Virus record (IMG/VR): IMGVR_UViG_3300048011_000172
Location: 1 to 36,788 of that record
Origin: a virus
Strand: one strand, 5' to 3'
DNA length: 36,788 nucleotides
Shown here in pieces: positions 33,497 to 36,788 of the stretch. The stretch's first letter is position 1; each line of letters opens with the position of its first letter. Under the pieces are notes generated by a model. It did no database searches. It was not told the origin of the DNA and saw nothing but the letters and a program-made list of their open reading frames with translations. The position numbers and the translations under genes were made by a program.

Positions 33497-33631
33497 TCTA
33501 GGATATTTTGATTTACGTGGAATACGTTTTTTCTTATTAGGAATGGTTTGAGCTCGGAAGGGCGAATCCTTCTCAAATAGAACTTGGTGGTACCTCGTCT
33601 TTGGACGTTGTGGTCTCCTCAGTTGTTTCAT
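33473..33631 (-). CDS. Small basic protein, 52 aa, overlapping its neighbours
   Basis: A frame easily missed because it is short and overlaps two genes. ATG 33631 follows GAGAAG at good spacing and gives MKQLRRPQRPKTRYHQVLFE, then KDSPFRAQTIPNKKKRIPRK and SKYPRLERNSVS. The core VLFEKDSPFRAQTIPNKKK reads like a real conserved phage protein: aromatic and proline residues are well spaced, and it resembles short marine phage proteins ending in basic tails. It starts 59 bp inside the end of the 71-residue gene and runs 24 bp into the 3' end of the convergent tape-measure gene. It leaves almost no non-coding DNA at this junction. It is highly basic, so nucleic acid or ribosome binding is possible. 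Function unknown. Confidence 0.6.
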   Translation of the reverse strand: MKQLRRPQRPKTRYHQVLFEKDSPFRAQTIPNKKKRIPRKSKYPRLERNSVS

Positions 33632-33788
33632 CTTTCTTCTCTACTTTCTTTTTACCAAAAATTGCGTCCCAACCATCAGCATAAGCATCGTATGATTTCT
33701 TATCCTTCCCTCTAGTGTGGGAACCTTTACCACCTTCCCATGAACCATTATGAAGGTTGTAAGTTGTTTCTCCTTTAGGCCCTACCAT
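33573..33788 (-). CDS. Small hypothetical protein downstream of bS21, 71 aa
   Basis: Not recognised. The N-terminal half (MVGPKGETTYNLHNGSWEGG, SYDAYADGWDAIFGKKK) is aromatic and Gly-rich. The C-terminal half is a charged Lys/Glu/Thr low-complexity tail (KKDETTEETTTSKDE). ATG 33788 lies 2 nt after the bS21 stop, with an AGGGAG site inside the end of the bS21 gene, so the two are made from one mRNA. Its 3' end overlaps the start of the 52-residue gene. Confidence 0.65.
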   Translation of the reverse strand: MVGPKGETTYNLHNGSWEGGKGSHTRGKDKKSYDAYADGWDAIFGKKKVEKKDETTEETTTSKDEVPPSSI

Positions 33789-33790
33789 AT

Positions 33791-34027
33791 CTATCTCCCT
33801 AGTCTAAAACCTTTTTGAGCAGACCTCTTTGCGTTGATTTTTTTCCTACGCTTGATTGCCTGTTTTTGCTCGTTCTTAATAGAACTAGGTTTTTCAAAGT
33901 GTTGCCTGTCTCTAACCTCTTGAACGATACCAGCACGTTCGCATGATTTCTTCCAACGTCTCAACATCCTATCAAAGGGTTCTTCGTTAGACTTTCGTTT
34001 ATCTGTTCTTGGTGTTACACTTGGCAT
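33791..34027 (-). CDS. rpsU: Virus-encoded ribosomal protein bS21, 78 aa
   Basis: [20 protein letters not shown], then [20 protein letters not shown] and [13 protein letters not shown] follow the bS21 pattern (EPF...LRR.K..CE.AG...E.R.R..EKP......A.KR) almost residue for residue. The closest feel is to the proteobacterial type: E. coli has [20 protein letters not shown]. It adds a basic C-terminal tail ending [11 protein letters not shown]. bS21 binds the 30S platform next to the anti-Shine-Dalgarno end of 16S rRNA and acts in initiation. bS21 genes are known in marine phages, including pelagiphages, and are thought to enter host ribosomes. No good Shine-Dalgarno precedes the ATG, and a structured RNA candidate fills the upstream region. 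Confidence 0.9.
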   Translation of the reverse strand: MPSVTPRTDKRKSNEEPFDRMLRRWKKSCERAGIVQEVRDRQHFEKPSSIKNEQKQAIKRRKKINAKRSAQKGFRLGR

Positions 34028-34047
34028 AAATTTTCCGTTCGTTATTT

Positions 34048-34208
34048 AAAAAGATGTACAGTCGCCCCAATCAACTTTACAGCATCCCGCTCTGTACCGA
34101 TAGCCCCGCTTTGACCCCGACTACCTTTCCCTTACTGAGTACCCCCATTCCTACGGTCTCAGTTAGTCTACACTTCACATGGACACATGATATAGATGTG
34201 TAGACTCC
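34048..34208 (-). ncRNA. Candidate structured RNA or bS21 leader with four consecutive hairpins
   Basis: This 161-bp stretch is clearly richer in G+C than its surroundings and has no credible reading frame. On the minus strand it can form four successive stems. Stem 1 pairs AGTCTACAC with GTGTAGACT (34206-34198 with 34173-34165, perfect 9 bp). Stem 2 pairs ACTGAG-ACC with GGT-CTCAGT (34163-34134, 9 bp with one bulge). Stem 3 pairs GGTAG with CTATC (34125-34099). Stem 4 pairs GTACAG with CTGTAC (34097-34056), followed by ATC and five Ts (34052-34048). A late-promoter-like TATAAATG ends at 34209. It could be a free small RNA ending at the T-run or the regulatory leader of the bS21 operon. It is neither a tRNA nor any RNA family I recognise. 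Confidence 0.5.
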
Positions 34209-34216
34209 CATTTATA
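34209..34216 (-). promoter_or_regulatory. Late-promoter-like TATAAATG upstream of the structured RNA
   Basis: This is one base off the T4 late word on the minus strand, 17 nt after the gene 32 stop. A start 6 nt downstream (about 34203) would fall in the first stem of the hairpin region. It may drive the RNA and the bS21 unit. Confidence 0.4.
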
Positions 34217-34233
34217 AGTAGTTAACTAACTAA

Positions 34234-35130
34234 TTAATCATTAGCCAACTTCTTAAAGTAATCCATCGCATCATTCTCTTCTGAACTACTAGAAGACATT
34301 TCCGCTGATGAGATTACAGGTTCATCTGCAACCGTCTCTTTGTTAACGTTAGACCATGGCACTTCGTCCATATCTTCCGCAACTGACTCTGCAGTTGAAT
34401 TACTCACTGAACCAGTTAGACCGAGAACTCTATCGAGTTTCTCTTTGAGTTCATCGTAAGACTTGAACTCTTCTGGCGCAATTATGCCTGATAATGAATG
34501 AGCAGATGAATATATAGTATTCAACTGTGCTTCATCTTCGAACAAAGCGGCAGGTGAGTCAAACTCTGATTTGTCATAGTTCCAGTAACCGTCTACTTTT
34601 CTAATCTTAATCTTAAAGTTCGCACCTTCTCTTAGGTCGAAAGGATTGATTGCTTGTTCGTCTTCAAATGCTGGTGAGATAGCCTCTTTGAGTTGTTCAA
34701 AGATTTTCTTACCATATCTGTATTTGTATACTTTACCTTCGTTAGATGGATTTTTTGGGTCTGAAACAACATAAACATTTGACACATAGTGTAAACGTCT
34801 CTTCTGCTTTCTAGCAGTTTCTTTGTTTGCTTCAATCCCAGTATTCCATAACTGAGTATTGTATTCTGACACAGGGTCTTGTTTATTAAGTGTAGTCAAA
34901 GACTTCTCAATATACCAACCGCCTGGGCCTTGGAAACCGTGGTCAAAGTATGATACCCATGGCATCTCTTCTCCCTCGGGTGTGGGTAGAAAACGAACTA
35001 CCGCAAAACCGTTACCTGTTTTATCAAGTTCGGGTTTCCACATCGTGTCGTCTGTGTAGGATTTTTTTGCACCTTCTGTAGGTGAAGCAGTTTCCATAGC
35101 TGCTCTTAGTTTATCTAATGATGCTGACAT
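34234..35130 (-). CDS. 32: Single-stranded DNA-binding protein gp32, 298 aa
   Basis: The N-terminal basic domain (SASLDKLRAAMETASPTEGA) is followed by the OB-fold core: TMWKPELDKTGNGFAVVRFL, YFDHGFQGPGGWYIEKSLTT, DPVSEYNTQLWNTGIEANKE and SNVYVVSDPKNPSNEGKVYK YRYGKKI. A Ser/Glu-rich acidic tail ends SSSSSEENDAMDYFKKLAND. Length equals T4 gp32 (301 aa). It coats replication-fork ssDNA, and the acidic tail binds gp59, polymerase and other partners. The protein has no Cys at all, so the zinc site of T4 gp32 is absent, as I believe is common in marine relatives. The start has AGGAG and lies behind a dedicated promoter and a repeated leader. Confidence 0.95.
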   Translation of the reverse strand: MSASLDKLRAAMETASPTEGAKKSYTDDTMWKPELDKTGNGFAVVRFLPTPEGEEMPWVSYFDHGFQGPGGWYIEKSLTTLNKQDPVSEYNTQLWNTGIEANKETARKQKRRLHYVSNVYVVSDPKNPSNEGKVYKYRYGKKIFEQLKEAISPAFEDEQAINPFDLREGANFKIKIRKVDGYWNYDKSEFDSPAALFEDEAQLNTIYSSAHSLSGIIAPEEFKSYDELKEKLDRVLGLTGSVSNSTAESVAEDMDEVPWSNVNKETVADEPVISSAEMSSSSSEENDAMDYFKKLAND

Positions 35131-35171
35131 TGTATTCTCCTATTGTATTAACATTGTATTTGCATTGTATT
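35129..35171 (-). promoter_or_regulatory. Gene 32 leader with four AATACAAT repeats (candidate translational operator)
   Basis: Four exact copies of AATACAAT (plus-strand ATTGTATT starting at 35129, 35142, 35153 and 35164) fill the leader from the predicted transcript start to the ATG and flank the AGGAG site. T4 gp32 represses its own mRNA by cooperative binding to an unstructured A/U-rich leader, and this sequence fits that role. Two short upstream ATG frames within the repeats may also matter. Confidence 0.55.
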
Positions 35172-35176
35172 AATCT

Positions 35177-35205
35177 ATTATACGTCATCACTTGTAATAA
35201 CACAA
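35177..35205 (-). promoter_or_regulatory. Sigma70-like promoter for gene 32
   Basis: A perfect TATAAT (35182-35177, minus strand) lies 17 nt after TTGTGT (35205-35200), which matches the first three bases of the -35 consensus. The transcript would start near 35170, at the first AATACAAT repeat. This gives gene 32 expression by host-type polymerase, independent of the late promoters. Confidence 0.55.
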
Positions 35206-35240
35206 GAGGGTTTTTATAATAGACGATTTTATTTAGGCGT

Positions 35241-35831
35241 TTATGAACATGCATCCAAAAGAATTTTCTTAAATTTCTTATGGTCTACACTTACAAACGT
35301 CTTGTACTTTCGTATCTTGATATGGACATCGGGGTACACTACCTTCTCAGAGATTAGTCTCTCCCAATCTGTAGTGAACCCGATTATCTCATCCATGATA
35401 CAAAGAGTTTCGAGTGAGACATTCTTTGCTAGATAGTCTCGTAATAACCAAGGATGCTGACCGTTCTTTACTTCTAGAACTTTTTGTATTGTTCTTTTAC
35501 GTAACACATCTGACACTTCTGATTGAAACATATACGACAACTTCTGTTGACGTTTTCTCCAATCGGCGTAGACACGTTCTGCTTCTTCGTTTAACAAGTC
35601 TCCCGCCCAACTATCTTTCTGAGATAGATTGGCGATATAGAAGTCTTGTAGGTTATCTTTATAAATTTTGTGAAGTTTTCCAAAGTGAAACTTATCTTTC
35701 CGCTTTAGGAAAGAGTTAATATCACTCCGTACTTTTCCGTTGTATTTAATGAAGTCATAATCCTTAGAATTGAAGTGCAACTTAATTCCAAGGTACAACG
35801 TATATGCATCATATCCATCCCTAGATGTCAT
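35241..35831 (-). CDS. 59: Helicase loader gp59, 196 aa
   Basis: The start, MTSRDGYDAYTLYLGIKLHF then DYDFIKYNGKVRSDINSFLK and RKDKFHFGKLHKIY, is diagnostic of gp59. The loader binds forked DNA and gp32 and places the gp41 helicase. The C-terminal half (NGQHPWLLRDYLAKNVSLET, FTTDWERLISEKVVYPDVHI) also fits. Length is close to T4 gp59 (217 aa). The ATG overlaps the upstream stop (TAATG). It lies next to gene 32, its binding partner, as in other T4-like phages. Identification is firm. Confidence 0.9.
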   Translation of the reverse strand: MTSRDGYDAYTLYLGIKLHFNSKDYDFIKYNGKVRSDINSFLKRKDKFHFGKLHKIYKDNLQDFYIANLSQKDSWAGDLLNEEAERVYADWRKRQQKLSYMFQSEVSDVLRKRTIQKVLEVKNGQHPWLLRDYLAKNVSLETLCIMDEIIGFTTDWERLISEKVVYPDVHIKIRKYKTFVSVDHKKFKKILLDACS

Positions 35832-36133
35832 TAAGTAATAATCTTTTTCTCGGGGATATGGATTTCACCAGTAGCAGCGTTATATGCTTCTGTGACTTTG
35901 TCGTTAGTTGCACACATAAAGATGTAGTCTTTCACAACCATTGTCTTAGGGTTCTCTTCACCTGTTACAGCAACTCCCCTAGCGAATCCCATTTGACCTT
36001 CTTGGTTTTGGATAATCATCCTAGGGTTAGTTAGTGCAACTGAGGTGTCGTCTTGCTGGAGTGTATCCAGTTTACCAACGTACTCACCTGTGGCAGTAAC
36101 AATTGTTATTACTTCATTGATTAATTCTTTCAT
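35831..36133 (-). CDS. Conserved marine T4-like protein, small beta-rich, 100 aa
   Basis: I prefer ATG 36133 (MKELINEVITIVTATGEYVG) over ATG 36145, because it has GAGG at ideal spacing and starts 1 nt after the gp33 stop. The body (YVGKLDTLQQDDTSVALTNP, RMIIQNQEGQMGFARGVAVT) alternates short beta strands and a Gly turn, somewhat like an Sm/Lsm barrel (fold inferred). It then runs to TMVVKDYIFMCATNDKVTEA. It sits between gp33 and gp59 on one transcript, so a role in late transcription or replication is possible. No function is known to me. Confidence 0.7.
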   Translation of the reverse strand: MKELINEVITIVTATGEYVGKLDTLQQDDTSVALTNPRMIIQNQEGQMGFARGVAVTGEENPKTMVVKDYIFMCATNDKVTEAYNAATGEIHIPEKKIIT

Positions 36134-36134
36134 T

Positions 36135-36374
36135 CTAGTCCTCATAAAATTTCGTGATATTCGCCTGACTCACTTGGCCACGATTGATTAAGTTTAATTT
36201 TTGAGCCTCTGCTTCAAGTTTTTCTTTCAGCGGATTTGATAATAGTCTCTTAGCACTTTCGGGTTCAAGACTGTTTGTTTCGCACACTTTAATGATTGCT
36301 GACATTACATCACAACCTCTTCCACGTACAATTAATTTTTCAACTTGTTCTGTAAAATTTTTCTTGCTAATCAT
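36135..36374 (-). CDS. 33: Late transcription co-activator gp33, 79 aa
   Basis: FTEQVEKLIVRGRGCDVMSA, then IIKVCETNSLEPESAKRLLS and NPLKEKLEAEAQKLNLI match the compact gp33 of marine T4-like phages (T4 gp33 is 112 aa). In T4, gp33 binds the host RNA polymerase beta flap and links it to the gp45 sliding clamp, so that gp55 can activate TATAAATA promoters. Such promoters are present in this window, which supports the call. The ATG overlaps the preceding stop (TAATG) and has GAGG. The gp55 and gp45 partners are not in the window. Confidence 0.8.
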   Translation of the reverse strand: MISKKNFTEQVEKLIVRGRGCDVMSAIIKVCETNSLEPESAKRLLSNPLKEKLEAEAQKLNLINRGQVSQANITKFYED

Positions 36375-36788
36375 TAGAACCTCAAGTCGTATCTATTATC
36401 GGGGTCTACTTCATCTACTTGCAATGGTAAACCAAAGAAGTGTTCTGCATCCCATGAATCATAATTGTTTTCCCAAAACCAATCATGCCCTTCTTCTTCA
36501 AGTTGTTCTTGCATTTCGTCTTCGTCTGCTTCACTTCCTTCTGCAAGGTGAACGTATATATCCATACCACACCCATCAAAAGATTCTACGAATTCATTCT
36601 CTTCGAACTCACAAGGTTCCATATCACCTGTTGCATCTTCTGACATATATGCTTCTAAGGTCTCCTTGTCTTCTTCGTTAGTTACCTTGATAAGATAAAC
36701 ACCACTTCTCCATAGTGTCTCAACAACAACTCTGTCTTCACTATCATTGTCCTTAAACACTTCACGTTCTACATACGATTTTTTAAAC
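36374..36788 (-). CDS. Acidic hypothetical protein, cut by right window edge
   Basis: A GTG at 36760 could open this frame, but it stays open to the right edge, adding FKKSYVERE before it. The true start is therefore probably outside the window and the entry is 5'-partial. At least 137 residues are seen. It is very rich in Glu and Asp (HLAEGSEADEDEMQEQLEEE, MEPCEFEENEF) with scattered aromatics (GHDWFWENNYDSWDAEHFFG). It overlaps gp33 by one base. The composition resembles DNA-mimic or charge-based regulators, but no family is recognised. Confidence 0.6.
   Translation of the reverse strand, partial: FKKSYVEREVFKDNDSEDRVVVETLWRSGVYLIKVTNEEDKETLEAYMSEDATGDMEPCEFEENEFVESFDGCGMDIYVHLAEGSEADEDEMQEQLEEEGHDWFWENNYDSWDAEHFFGLPLQVDEVDPDNRYDLRF

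Noticed and set aside
34056-34206. tRNA or tmRNA in the gene 32 / bS21 gap
   Set aside because: No acceptor stem with CCA, no T-loop GGTTC-type sequence and no anticodon arm could be assembled.

Overview
The window is a contiguous piece of a T4-like (tequatrovirus-type) marine myovirus genome. The reasons are a nearly colinear set of T4 baseplate and tail genes (48, 53, a hub gene, 5, 25, 6, a gene in the 7 position, 8, a giant gene in the 9/10 position), T4 replication and late-transcription genes (32, 59, 33), and copies of the T4 late-promoter word TATAAATA. The DNA is AT-rich by eye. The N-terminal signature of the 2254-residue protein, the repetitive fiber genes and a virus-encoded ribosomal protein bS21 point to phages of marine bacteria (the cyanophage/pelagiphage branch). 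The host cannot be fixed from the sequence; the bS21 core reads closest to the proteobacterial type.

Layout. (1) 1-8280, minus strand: a fiber and adhesin module. It holds two tandem fiber genes sharing an N-terminal adapter (the first cut by the left edge), two small proteins, two adjacent Tyr/Gln/Pro-rich repeat proteins of unknown function, and an 847-residue fiber with internal duplications. (2) 8280-27666, minus strand: the baseplate operon, read from right to left as 48, 53, hub, 5, 25, 6, a small structural gene, 7-like, 8 and the giant 10-like gene. (3) 27706-33496, plus strand: gene 4, a conserved unknown, a 24-residue membrane microprotein, a gp54-like tube initiator, gene 26 with an apparent -1 frameshift extension, a two-helix membrane protein and the tape measure. 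(4) 33473-34027, minus strand: bS21 and two tiny genes. (5) 34048-34208: a GC-rich, hairpin-dense non-coding stretch. (6) 34234-36788, minus strand: gene 32, gene 59, a conserved unknown, gene 33 and an acidic protein cut by the right edge.

How it fits together. gp33 would serve the TATAAATA late promoters placed ahead of structural genes. gp32 and gp59 act at the replication fork, and gene 32 has its own sigma70-like promoter and a repeated AATACAAT leader that looks like a translational operator. The minus and plus structural blocks together build the baseplate, tube, tape measure and fibers.

The observations I rate highest are: a U_UUU_UUU slippery site at the end of gene 26, with an SD-like stimulator, opening a 62-codon extension just upstream of the tape-measure gene; a multi-hairpin RNA candidate between gene 32 and bS21; three late promoters placed so that the predicted transcript begins at the A of the ATG; the pair of Tyr-rich repeat proteins; and a hidden 52-codon gene downstream of bS21.
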